Of a stretch of DNA of 64,000 nucleotides, positions 12,401 to 23,700 are shown one piece after another. Numbering within the stretch: the first letter of the stretch is position 1; each line of letters starts with the position of its first letter. The position numbers and the translations under genes were made by a program. Under the pieces are notes generated by a model. That model was not told where the DNA came from, did not search any database, and saw nothing but the letters and a program-made list of their open reading frames with translations. The DNA is from Euglena gracilis (lineage: Eukaryota > Euglenida > Euglenophyceae > Euglenales). The stretch lies in contig CP154955.1 of NCBI GenBank assembly GCA_039621445.1, positions 1,194,558 to 1,258,557 of the forward strand, read 5' to 3'.

Positions 12401-13855
12401 CCCCCCCCCCAGGCAGCTGACTGCAGCGCACCCCTAGTCCCACTCAAAAAAAATATTTTGGGAGGTGCCAGGTGGTGGGGTGAATAGGTTTGAGCCATTG
12501 AACCCCCTGGCCCAGTTAAGAAAAAAAAGGCTCGGGATGTATTTTTTAACTGGAAACCCCAAAAATCACAATTTCAAAAAATTTAAGCGAGCAAATATCA
12601 TGCAAAATGCCATTTTTGAAAACTTCTGGCAAATGCCTTGTGTGGGGTCTTTTGGGGCAGCTTTTGACCAACAATTCCTTGACTAATAAAACACCTCCCC
12701 AATATAAACCTCCTTCTGTCGATCAAACAAAATCCTACAAACCCTGCGTTTATAAAACAAGGACGGGCTCTGTCTATGCCTGAATTGTCCAAGAGACAGG
12801 GGATTTCCGCCAGAACCAAATCAGTGCGGACCTCCAAAGCTCACCCACCTGCCCATCCACACTGTGCCGAATTCTGCCGCAGTTCACACATTGCGGCACA
12901 CCGTCCACTTCCGGCACCTTTTGCTCCCCCGCACCGTCCGCCACTCCATTGCCACTCGTTCCGCTGGCGATCGCCTCAGCAAGCGCCGGGATGGCTGGCG
13001 CAGGGTCGGTTTCCGTTCTCTCTGCTCTCAGGCCCCGGCCCACAAATCGCCACTCATAGAAGACGCCTATTTCCTTCCACAAATTCCTTGGCTGTGCCTA
13101 AATCATTTTCAATGACGTCATTGAGAAGAAGAAGCGAAACACAAACATTAAAAAAAAAGAAGCAAACCAAGCAATAAACTATTGAAACTCCACTGCAAAA
13201 AGTAATGCAACAATGGCAGGCAAAAAAGTTGCCTTTTTTGCCAAGCCCTGAAACCTACCCATTGAAGGCTGGGTCTACCTGGTACTGGACACCTTCCTTT
13301 TTTTATTTTTTGAACCATATCAATTTTCTGGGCCGGGGGCTGTGTTCGTCCTCAGCTTCAATCACAGGTTCCGGTTCTTCAGAACCGGCCATCGACAGCG
13401 AGGGATGGGATGGCTGAGATCAAAGTATGGAACAAGGTTCACCGAAAAGACAAAATGATCCTGTACATATGATTGCACAGGAAGACTTGGGTATCAAAAA
13501 CGACCATTTTCTGACTGCTTTGAGATATTCCATTTCTTAACGATTTTGTTCCATTTTGTTTGAAAATTGGCACCCCAATAAAACAATTCCATACCATTCA
13601 CCACTCTTCAGACATAATGATATGAGGAATTACACCATGCTCTGAACCAGAATTGCCGGCAAGCAATGAGGCCACGTAACAAAGTTTCGAGCATAGCAAG
13701 ATGGGAAGGTCAAATATGTACAAGTCTATGGTACGCGGGGCCGGAGGAAGCGCTCGGTCAATTTGAACGGGATTTCTTTGGTGTTGCCAGTGAACGCAAT
13801 CACGTACGATGAGTCCTTCACTTCCTGTACCACAGCTGGCTCCCACGCCCCAGAT
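9325..13855 (-). CDS. 3' part of a multi-exon gene with Tudor/chromo-like and CxxC motifs
   Basis: Six minus-strand exons between 13.86 and 9.33 kb, ending at the first convincing stop downstream of the EF-hand exons. The exon at 13.8 kb resembles a small beta-barrel reader (Tudor or chromo-barrel). The exon at 13.0 kb carries CVNCGRIRH. The last exon ends LEYLPGISGNIARQI then stop. These may be the C-terminal half of the kinase/EF-hand protein or a separate gene; no start codon was identified that would decide it. Confidence 0.35.
9917..10000 (-). CDS. probable exon
   Basis: Encodes TLYMGPGSITLLDARRCIFY then PDPRGYAAP before donor GTGTGT. No convincing acceptor was found just upstream; the open frame reaches about 10,034. 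No recognised domain. Confidence 0.4.
10802..10885 (-). CDS. probable exon
   Basis: Open island encoding GGQDPLRSGMIRHWLTPPVG and HMRLMLGDE, donor GTCTGA. A shorter version beginning at acceptor TACGCAG (10,864) is also possible. Confidence 0.4.
10958..11685. repeat. TTCGTGATTG decamer arrays
   Basis: About six tandem copies of TTCGTGATTG at 10,976-11,035 and two broken arrays at 11,590-11,680, the second closing with the complementary sequence CACGAACCGG. Related words recur near 21,500, 22,400, 23,320 and 53,090. Confidence 0.8.
11794..11866 (-). CDS. exon, short helix
   Basis: Acceptor CCCCCAG and donor GTACGG. Encodes LRPTDEQFLAILAQILKQLP then PDPA. An inverted-repeat element end (CTTAAG with CCTCCGGCG) lies about 17 bases past the donor. 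Confidence 0.5.
12849..13066 (-). CDS. exon with CxxC motif
   Basis: Open island ending at donor GTGGGTGAG. Encodes VFYEWRFVGRGLRAERTETD, an Ala/Gly-rich linker, and VPQCVNCGRIRHSVDGQ. The CVNC pair could be half of a small zinc site, but only two cysteines are seen. Confidence 0.5.
13735..13855 (-). CDS. exon with Tudor/chromo-barrel-like segment
   Basis: Encodes WEPAVVQEVKDSSYVIAFTG then NTKEIPFKLTERFLRPR before donor GTACCA. The W.PA.V..V.DS.Y.I.F pattern closing with LRPR is what reader barrels of the Tudor/chromo/agenet type look like, so binding of a modified peptide is possible. The acceptor was not fixed. Confidence 0.5.
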
Positions 13856-13956
13856 GTTCGCAGCAGTAAGACGGGGGCTCCCTGGAATGAAATAGAGTTG
13901 CTTCTGCACCTGTCGATCGCTTGGTGGGTTGGTCTATCTGTCAGTTTGCTGTGTGC

Positions 13957-14350
<394 letters not shown>

Positions 14351-14668
14351 GTTCAAATGTCTGCACAGTGGGGTACAATTTAGGCCGATTGAAGATATTG
14401 GTGCCAGGCATGTGTGCAAATATATCAAATCCAACCAAATTGAGCTAAGAAATACAGCACGCTTCGCGAATCTTCCATTCCTTTGCATCTTACGGATTTA
14501 ACAATGATTTGGAACATGGGAGCGATAATGTTTGGGATTGAGGATTCGTTCACATTATCGTCAAAAAATGTAATTAGAGAAATTCCCAATTTTCCAATGT
14601 ATTCAATCCACATGTGATTTTGGTTTGAAATATATGGGACCACTGCGATTGCCTGGGGAAATACACAC

Positions 14669-14791
14669 CTTGTAGTACGGGTTGGCGTTGGCACTCGGTG
14701 CGTGTCCATTGCGTTGTTCTGGAGCGGCCGAAAGCGTCTTTTGTACAACATGCTCCTTCCACCAATGCAAAACTTCATCAAACGACATCAC
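14669..14791 (-). CDS. exon: helix after EF-hand
   Basis: Exactly 41 codons, phase 0 on both sides, acceptor GCACACAG and donor GTGTGT. Encodes VMSFDEVLHWWKEHVVQKTL, which looks like the F-helix side of an EF-hand pair, then a polar tail. Confidence 0.6.
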
Positions 14792-17700
14792 CTGTGTGCA
14801 CAAGCAAATTAGGGCAAGAGACTTGCAGATGGAATCCTGTAGATGCAAAATTCAACAGACTCAGGTTTTATAAAGATGGGATGGGCCCATCTAGGGTTCA
14901 ACAGGGAAAAAAATGAAATTGAAAAAAAATGTCCAAAAACCCCAGTTTTGTCAAAAAAATTTGACTCCAAATTTGCTTGGCCAGCCCTTTTCCAACTCAT
15001 TCTGCCGATTTTTGCCATTTTTGCTCTAAAGCAAATGGGGATATGATTGTGCCACTTTCACTTAAACTCCAACCGACAACCACCCAAATACTTGTCATCA
15101 ATTCAAAACCAAAAAGATTTGGCACGAAATGAGGCCTCAAATAAGGTTTCGTTAAATTCCAGTGAGGAGGGTATATCAATAAATGTTTCATTCACCCTCC
15201 ACAAACAACGCGTGCGCGCACACGCGCGCTCGCACATGCGTACACACACGCATGCACGGACGCACACACGGGCGCATACACACATACACTATACAGCCAC
15301 AGATAAAAATAGACACCCAGGTACCCAATATTGATACACCATGCACACGATCACTGCACCTGGTCAGCCCAGTCTGGGCAGACGCTCTGGAAAACGTCCC
15401 AGTCATACGGCACGCCGAGGGTGTTAGTGACTAGGAAATACACAACCACCGCCGGCACCGTTCCAGACTGGTCGAGGTCATACGACTGGAAGGCACTCTG
15501 CAGGTTGCGGTAGGACATCCCCAGGGCTGGCAGCCGGGGGAACAGAACAGCAAGCTGCCCCACCGGATCGTCCGTATTCATGCCCTCTCCCCCATTTGCC
15601 TTCCCGAAATTAAAATACCATCCAATGGAACAGGTTTGAGTTGCTGAAAAAGAAAGCTTTTGAAAATCTCGGAAATGCTTCAGATTTGCCTTTGTATCTC
15701 ATCAGAACCCATTTCTGATCCTGCAAAAAAAAAACACGAAACCCAACTCAGCTAACACCAACTGAACTTGCCGCATCCTGTGGCCGGAGCAAGCAGACGC
15801 CATTCCACGGGAGGCGTTGCTCCCCGCCCTGCGCTCCGGGGAGATGGAAAACACGGAGAACACGCTGTCGTCCGGGTTGGGCTGGTCCGCCACCTGCGCC
15901 GGGAGCAGGGCGTCGCTTAGTGACCCCCCCCGGAGGGGGGGTCCAGCTCAGAGGCTAGAAAATTTTCGCTGGCTGGAAAAAAGCTGCTGCCTCACTGCCC
16001 ACCAAAGAAGTCGAAACTGCAAAAATGCCAAAATAGCTGCAAAGTGTGCAAAATAAATATTATTGGCCCCCAAATTTGCCTTGCCAGCCAAAATCCGACC
16101 CATTTTGGCCCATTTTTGGCCCATTTTTGCACGCCCGAAAATAAAAAATCCTTCATGTCAAGCAGCCCGAAGGGTGGCTGGAAAAGAAGCACTCGTCGAT
16201 GGGGGGGCGGGCTGGAAAACGGCTGCTGGCTGGCTGGAGGGGATGGATCCACTGCAGCTTAAGCGACGCCCTGGCCGGGAGCCACGTCCGGTTGCGGCCA
16301 GCCCACCATCTGCGGCGCGGCAAAGAGGTGGGGGGAAGGTCGAAATGCGACACTCTTGTTCCACGTGCACACATATGCTTGTGACTGTCTGTGTCGTGTG
16401 CGTGCGCCACAACTTCCCCATAAGAGAGCCAAACGGATTATTTGAACTATGGGAGGCAACAGGAGGCAAAAATATATTCCGATAAATATTCCAATCCAAC
16501 CCGTACAAGCATGTCGAAGGAGGCGTTGCATAAATTAGAGATCTAACCGTCTTCGAGGGGGTGGCATTTCAATTCGCAAATGAGACATACATCGTTTCCA
16601 CAGAATGGTGCCATATTGGCCATTCGTTGTGTAATAGCCAAATGGCAACCAAGAAATATACCAGCAAAATGCCATGTGCAGGTATTCTGCTCCGACTTAT
16701 CATGCTTACATTGAGAAGCGTAATTGATCAGTCCCAGAATGCAGGAGGGGAGCAAAAAAGCAAAGAAGGCCGCTTCCCCTCACGGGGTGCACGGGGTGGG
16801 GGGGGGTGGCACATACACAGAGAAGTGAGCGAGGTCGAGGCCACCGACGCCGGCAGTGTCGAATTGCCGCATCAGCGCCGACGCAGAGGCGTTGATCTGC
16901 AGCACGGCGAGCAGCGCGCGGAGCTCCCGCACATCCACAAAACCGTCCGCGTTGGTGTCGGCCTGCTGGGCGGCCGGGGCGGTCCGGACGGGGGACGGCA
17001 CCCATCCCCCCACCAACGCACCTCGTTCTACGTTCGTCGTTTGAAACTGCTGAAGAAACGAGAGCCTTGCCGAACCTGGGCGGCCAGCGAGGCACCACCT
17101 GCCTCAGGGGTCATGCAGGTAACCATTGGCGGAGTGCTGTGTTCACAGCTACGCTGGCTCCGGGCCACGGTAAACAAACATACAACCAGTTCATCCATTA
17201 ACTTCTTCTGACTTCACCACCCTCACCTCCATTCATTTGGCTAAAGGCCAGGCTCCTTCAGACCACACTATCCAATTAGGGAGGGGGGGACAATCAGGGG
17301 GGGGGGTCTGAGGACCGCAACATCCTATGTTTTTCTGTGAGCGAAATTGGTGTATTTTTGTGCATGGTTGCATTTGTTATAAATTTTCTTGTCTGGCATA
17401 TTTTCGAAAACGTCATCTTTTAGAGTTATCTGGGCTTCTTTTTTTTTTTGCTCTGGCCTTGTGCCGGAGGTCAATTTGGGGGGAGACCGCAAGTGCGGGA
17501 AAATGAATTTTCAATCACTTGTATTCGTCAATTATGGGTTTGACTCGAAAGTCCTTCAAAATTGAATTGGTTGTTACAACTCCTTTTGAAAGAACTAATT
17601 CACCTTTAACAAACATTCAAATATGCTGCATCGATTTCAGAGGTGAGAATTGACAGTGCAAATTTATTCCCTAATGTTTTTGGCACAATGAACACAATTT

Positions 17701-20700
17701 CGTTGAATTCTTTTGAATACCCCTTTCCTTTCTTCAGCCTTTTCCCGTTTCCAAATAGCAAACAGGATTACAGGGCGGACAAAAATCATGCAAGAGATAC
17801 ATTTTAGCAAAATTCCCAAACTTTTCCATAATTTTGCAGTGTAATTTTTAACCGGTATCAACTTCCAACACCCTTTTTTGGCAAAGCCTCATTCCAGAAT
17901 GACAACAAAATGGTTGGGGAGCAGGTAGGGTGCCCCATATGACATGTAAATGTAAAAATGTAATTGTTGGCAAATATTGACCTTTGGTAGCTTTTTTGAG
18001 CCAAAAATCTTGGAATTTGTTAATTTGTGAAATAATAATTAGGATTTCTTTGATTACCACTCGACACATGGCAAAACAGTGTTAAAAAATGGGTGACTGC
18101 CGAATCTTTTAAAAAAATTACAATATCTTTTTAAAAAAATTACAATTGAATGATCACAAATGTTTTTTTACCGTATTTTTTACGGCAATATGTGGTTGGT
18201 GATCCATTTTTTTTTACGATGGTGTCAGGTGCTGTGTGGATGGCAATAATTATTTACTGTCGCCACAGAAACGCTCCGGGCGGAACATCAGAGCAGCCTC
18301 CGACATTTCTCCGTCGACATAGTCGTTGGCGCTGTGCAAAAAAAAGCACAGATGCATATGAAGTGTGCCAAAAAACTATCAACCCAGATGCATTTGCCAT
18401 GCGGATGTGGCTAACCCAGGCAGATCGCAGTGCCCCAAAGCGCCAAAGCAGCTGCCTGTGCCGGGATCTGAGGGGTGGGGGGCACCTTTTCTTCGGGGAC
18501 GCCACCGAGTCCTCCAGCATGCCCAGCACGATGTGGTACGTGTCCAGCGCGCTGAGCCGCCGGCCCGGATCCCGCTCCAGGAAACCCTGGGGAGACATGG
18601 CAGCCCTGGCCTCCACCAGAAAAGGCCAGCGGCTGGGCAAGGCTCCAACAGAAGAAAAGTTGGGGGTCAGTGCGGAAATGCAACGCTTTCCACCCCCGGG
18701 CAAATTGGCCAGCAAGGGGGCGGGGCGAGGGCGTTAACTTGGGGTAGGGGCGACAGATTGGGCTGCACAGACACGGGGGGGTGACAATTTCCCACCCTGG
18801 AATGGAACAAGAAACCAGTGACGATGTTCTAACCTTGAAATCCCCATTGCAGTTAAAAAATTCATGAATGACACAAAAATAAATGAATTTCTTCTTATTT
18901 TTTTGATTGACAAACTGGCACAGGCAGGAGTGTGGAACAATTGGAGTCCTCTTGCGATTTGGCAAATGTCTACTTTGAAAAGATCTGAGCCAGACCACTT
19001 TCTTCAAATCACCGAGACGCATTCCAAACTAATTCCAAAACCAATGTGGCCGTCATTGAAAAAAATGTTTGGGAGTGGTTCCTTCATGCAAACTTGCAGC
19101 GTTCTCTGACATGTAACTCTGTTTGAAAGCAGATGGGGGGGCAGGGCAGACACACCTGGATGAGAGGGTGGTATGCTCCCCCATGGACCTGCTTGCACTC
19201 CGTCAGCAGCTGCCGGTACGCCTGCAGGGTGGCGCGCACACCAGCAAGCGCAAATATGCTAGGGGAAACTGCAAACAAAACGGCACGCCGATTTTCACCA
19301 TGGCTTAGCTCAAAGGGCATGAGGTTAGGGTTAGGGTTAGACAACAGACAGACAGATGCCAATTTGCTCCTTCATTTCACGTCCGGTTATGGGTCTCCAG
19401 GAGGGTTGCCACCTGTGGTCACTGGGCACTAGCTGAAATTACTCATCGGGAGGGAAAATAAGAACCATTCAACACGTGAACTTCTTGGTAATTTTCCCTT
19501 ACTTATAAAGACTGTTGTAACTGTTGTGTCGGGGAAAAACTGCTGTACCCCCTAAATAAGAAATCCCCCCATTTTGTCATTTGTAGGCCCAAAGTCGGAG
19601 ACCAAGGGGGGGGGGGGCAATCATTTTGGGGGTTATCATTTGGGCAAGAAAATCAATTCAAAATTGGCCCAAGAGATTTGTTTTGGGGTTTTGTTGAAAA
19701 ATGCAACTTTGGATGCTCAATCTGACTCAATTTCATCAATATCCGTGGGTTTTTTCTTCTCTTTGCCTTCAAAATTGTGAAGGGGAGGTCATTCTTTAAG
19801 CCAGAAGTCTTCGGGGGTTGAGTTGAGGGTTTTTTGTTAAGCTGATGCCTTATGCAGAAATTACAGGCTGGACTTGACAAACAATGCTTTAGGGGGGTCT
19901 CGGAATGCAGGGGGTTGTGCCTGCTGGACTGGGATCAAAAAAAAGAGCCAAAAAGGGCCCCTTCTCGGCGCTGGGGTGCAAGACAACATTGACCTTTTGC
20001 CCTAGGGTAGACCTGGGTGCCTTTGACTGCATTCCCAGGCAGGGGGAAGGCCCGGGGTGGGCTTGCCACGCCTGACATTCCAGTCTGGTGGGGAAGCCAA
20101 CGAAACCAGTCTCCAGAAAATCCGACAATGAAGGGTGGTCCATCCCTCCTCCCACCCACCACCGGCAGTCCGCCACGCATGGGACAGCCCGAGGCCCCGG
20201 GGCACACCTTCTCGTTCAGGGCGAGGGGCTGGTGGCGGCAGCGATCGCGGCGCATCAGCTTCAGGGTGATGAGCTCGCTGAGGATGCAGCCGAGGCCCCA
20301 CATGTCATACTTCGGCCCCACCATCCCCATCTGGGGCACCCCCTGGCCCCGGGGCGGCCTCGGCAGGGCCCCGGCTCGAGTTTGGGCGAGTTTTGGCTGG
20401 TGCGGCTGGATGTGAACACACACGATCAAAATGCACAACCTGCGAGCGGGGCAACGAAATGATCCACCGGTGCCACCAGTGCCAATGAAGCCTCACTTGG
20501 ACCCGAAAAGCCAACGCAGCCCCGGCCGGGCCCGATGGGCAAACTCCGGGGGCACCACCATCACGTCCCCGCCCGTGAAAGTCATGGCTGCATGGGACTT
20601 TGGGCAGCCAGTACCTGCAGCACCATGCTGATCGCAAAACAACCCTGACTGAGCCATGCTTTGGAAGGCTCACCAGGTTGTGAATCTGTCTCCAAATCCT

Positions 20701-23700
20701 AAGGAAAAAATGTCCAGCGAAAACGACAGATATCCCTGAAAAAGTGCCCTGGCAAGGCCTTTGTTCCAAGCCGGACTGACCCATAAGGCACTCCCCCGGG
20801 GGGGTCCAGCAGCTCCAACCAGAACCAGGTCATTGCTTAACAACCCACCCTGGACAAACATCCTGGACAAAAGGGCTGGGATCCCCCCCCAAAATAGCGT
20901 TTTCAGTAGATTTTTTCAGCAAAAAAAAAGCAGCTGAGGAATAAAATAATAACTTTTAGGGTTCAGGGGGTCCTAGACCCGCAGAGGGAAAAGGACTGGA
21001 CCGCACCATTCGTTAACAACCTCCCAAGCGGTCAATTTCCACTTTCAAATAATCCATCAGTCAACTCAAAAAAAGCACTCACACAATTCGTACCCCCCCC
21101 CCCCGGTCACTATGGACAATCGGCCAAAAAAGCACCAAAATCAATGGATTATGGCCAAAAATCACAAAAAAAATTCTGGCAACTTTAGCGCCGGGTGCCA
21201 CACAACCCCAATCAATCAGTCACCCCCAGGGATGGGGTCGCACCACACCTTAAGCAGTATGGTCAGGACCCTCCTCACGTTTGTGCAAAGCCAGCCCATT
21301 CTGCTCACTTCTGACCATTTTTTGAACAACCGAAAGCGAAGAAGTACTTGCCATCCAGCCATCTTTGCGGTTGCAAAACGATTTTCAGTCAATAGGGGTC
21401 TAGCAGCCCTTCTCCAATCTGGGAAATGGGTTCACTTCAGCCTGAACGACCGGGACCCAAACCACCAAACAAGGATTCCTGCAATTTCGTGCTGAAGACC
21501 CTTATTCTGATTCCTGATTGCTCATGATGGCTTGTGATGATTATTTATTATTTTGCAATTCCAAAAAGACCTGGGGTTCTTCTCCTTATTTAACAAAGCA
21601 GCAATGCACGTTTATAATGCAATGCGCTTTTGCGGTATTTTGCAATATTTTGCAGGACTTTCGTAAAATTTGCCTAATTTTGTACATCTTTGCAAAAAAA
21701 CACATTTTGAAGGCCGGTGCAGGTGCCTGAGTCAAGCTTGATATTTTATTTTTTGATTTATTTATCTATATGTATTATTATTGGCAGTTCCCAACTATAT
21801 GACCCCGCGGGTCGTATAGTTGGGAGCAGGGGGGGGGGGTCGTATGGTGGGACCCAGGACCCAATTTTTGACTTTTCGGTCCCGTGGCGCCGGGAAAACG
21901 CGCGGTTTCTGGGCAACCGATGGAGGATCCGGGGAGGGTTCCTGCTTAATTTTAGAAATAGGGGTAGGGTTGGGATCGGCGTGCCAAAATTGGCCAATTT
22001 TGGGGACCAAATGAGGCTGAAAGTTAGGTCCCCCTTTCGGAAGATTTTTTTTGAAACACACGTTTGCCTAAAAATCCCCGAATTCGGCCTGAGTTCGGCC
22101 CAAATTTGTCCGGTATACGGCCTAACTTCTCCCGAACTTTCCCCAAAATGGGTGTCCTCGGCCCGCCGGCCGGAACCTAACCCTATCCCAATTTATAATC
22201 CCAACTTTCCCCGAAGGTCGGACCCGGGACCAACCATGCGACCCCCCCCCCTGCTCCCAACTACACGACAGCCCTCCTTGGTGCCCCATTTCCTGAAGGA
22301 TACCCTCGTGGCCTACCTTGTTGCAGACACTTCCAAGGAGAGAGGGAGAGAGGGTGACAGAGAGCAAAGGGAATTATTCACCTCTGATTATGTCCCTAGT
22401 GATAATTTGTGACTATTTGTGCACGAATTTGTGATAATCCCTGCACGAACCCACTCTCAAAAACCCACAACCCACCCTCTGAGTCACACCAGTGTCAAGC
22501 GAATATATGGGGCGATCCAGCACTGCAAACACTGAAAAAGAAGTGTCAAGAAAATTCGGCACAAGAAATACCTGGAACAAAATCTGACTTCTGTCCAAAA
22601 ATGAACTTTTACCAGTGGTGGGAATACATTTGCCCTCTGCAACTTGAAAGCACCAGAAGCAAGAACAAAAACGCATTGGAGCCTCCATGGCCGGCGCCTT
22701 CCACGCCATCAGGCAATGCCTTCCCAGTCCCAAAGTCGCTGATCTTCAGCTCGCATTCCTGCAAACCGCGATGGAGAGACCCAAGCGATAAGCATTGGGT
22801 GACCTCGCATCGGCATTCTGCAATAACGATTCTGCAGCTCAGCAGGATATTCACAAACTTCCAAAAATAAAAAAAAACACCTGCGTCTGCATCGCACCTG
22901 GGGCAAAAGTTACCGAGTTAAAACAAAATCTGACGACAACTAAGTTACTTAATCTCAAAGCGCTCCCTAATGGAAGCACACATAGCAACGGCCGCCTCCA
23001 GCGGCGGTGGGGGGGGGGGGTGTTCTTCTATTTGGACCCTGCACGTTTGATCTTTGTTGATTTCCTTTAGAATTACCATCAAAATGGGGGTGCGCGTGTA
23101 GCGGACCGCCGTCTTTGGCGGCGGAGGTTGCGCTTTCATTTGGACCCTCGCTTGTAGCAGCCCCGCGCTTCTATTAAGGGGGATTAACAGCGCAAATATG
23201 TGTTCAGGGAAACAGAATAACAAATGCGGAGGCATACGAGAGTCAACATTATGTTTTCACTCTTCATGTCTGCCTCAGGCATCCTAAAAACCCGAGGTTT
23301 TTTTGGAATTGCAAAAGAATCACGAACAATCAGGAATCAGAATCAAAGGTGCAAAGCCAGCCCATTTTGTGCATTTGTGCCCATTTTTTGAACAACCAAA
23401 AGCGAAGAAATAGTTGCCGTCCAGCCACCCTTTATTTAAGCGGCTGCAAAATAATTAACGTCCAATGGAGGAGGGGGGTCCAGGGTTGGCTGCTGGCTGC
23501 CACTCCCCCAATCTGGGGGATGGGTTTAAACCCCCCTCCCAAATAACACCCCCCCCCCAAATAACACACCCCACCTCGGGGGCCGATTTCGAGCGCCAAA
23601 ATAACCCCCCCCCTGGTGATTTTCCGTCTAAGAATAACGCACCCCCCCCAAACAACACAACCCCCCTGGGGCCCCAGTTCGGGTGCCCAAATAACACACC

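Noticed and set aside
19321-19340. Chromosome end or telomere
   Set aside because: Only three GGTTAG units, flanked on both sides by kinase-gene exons.
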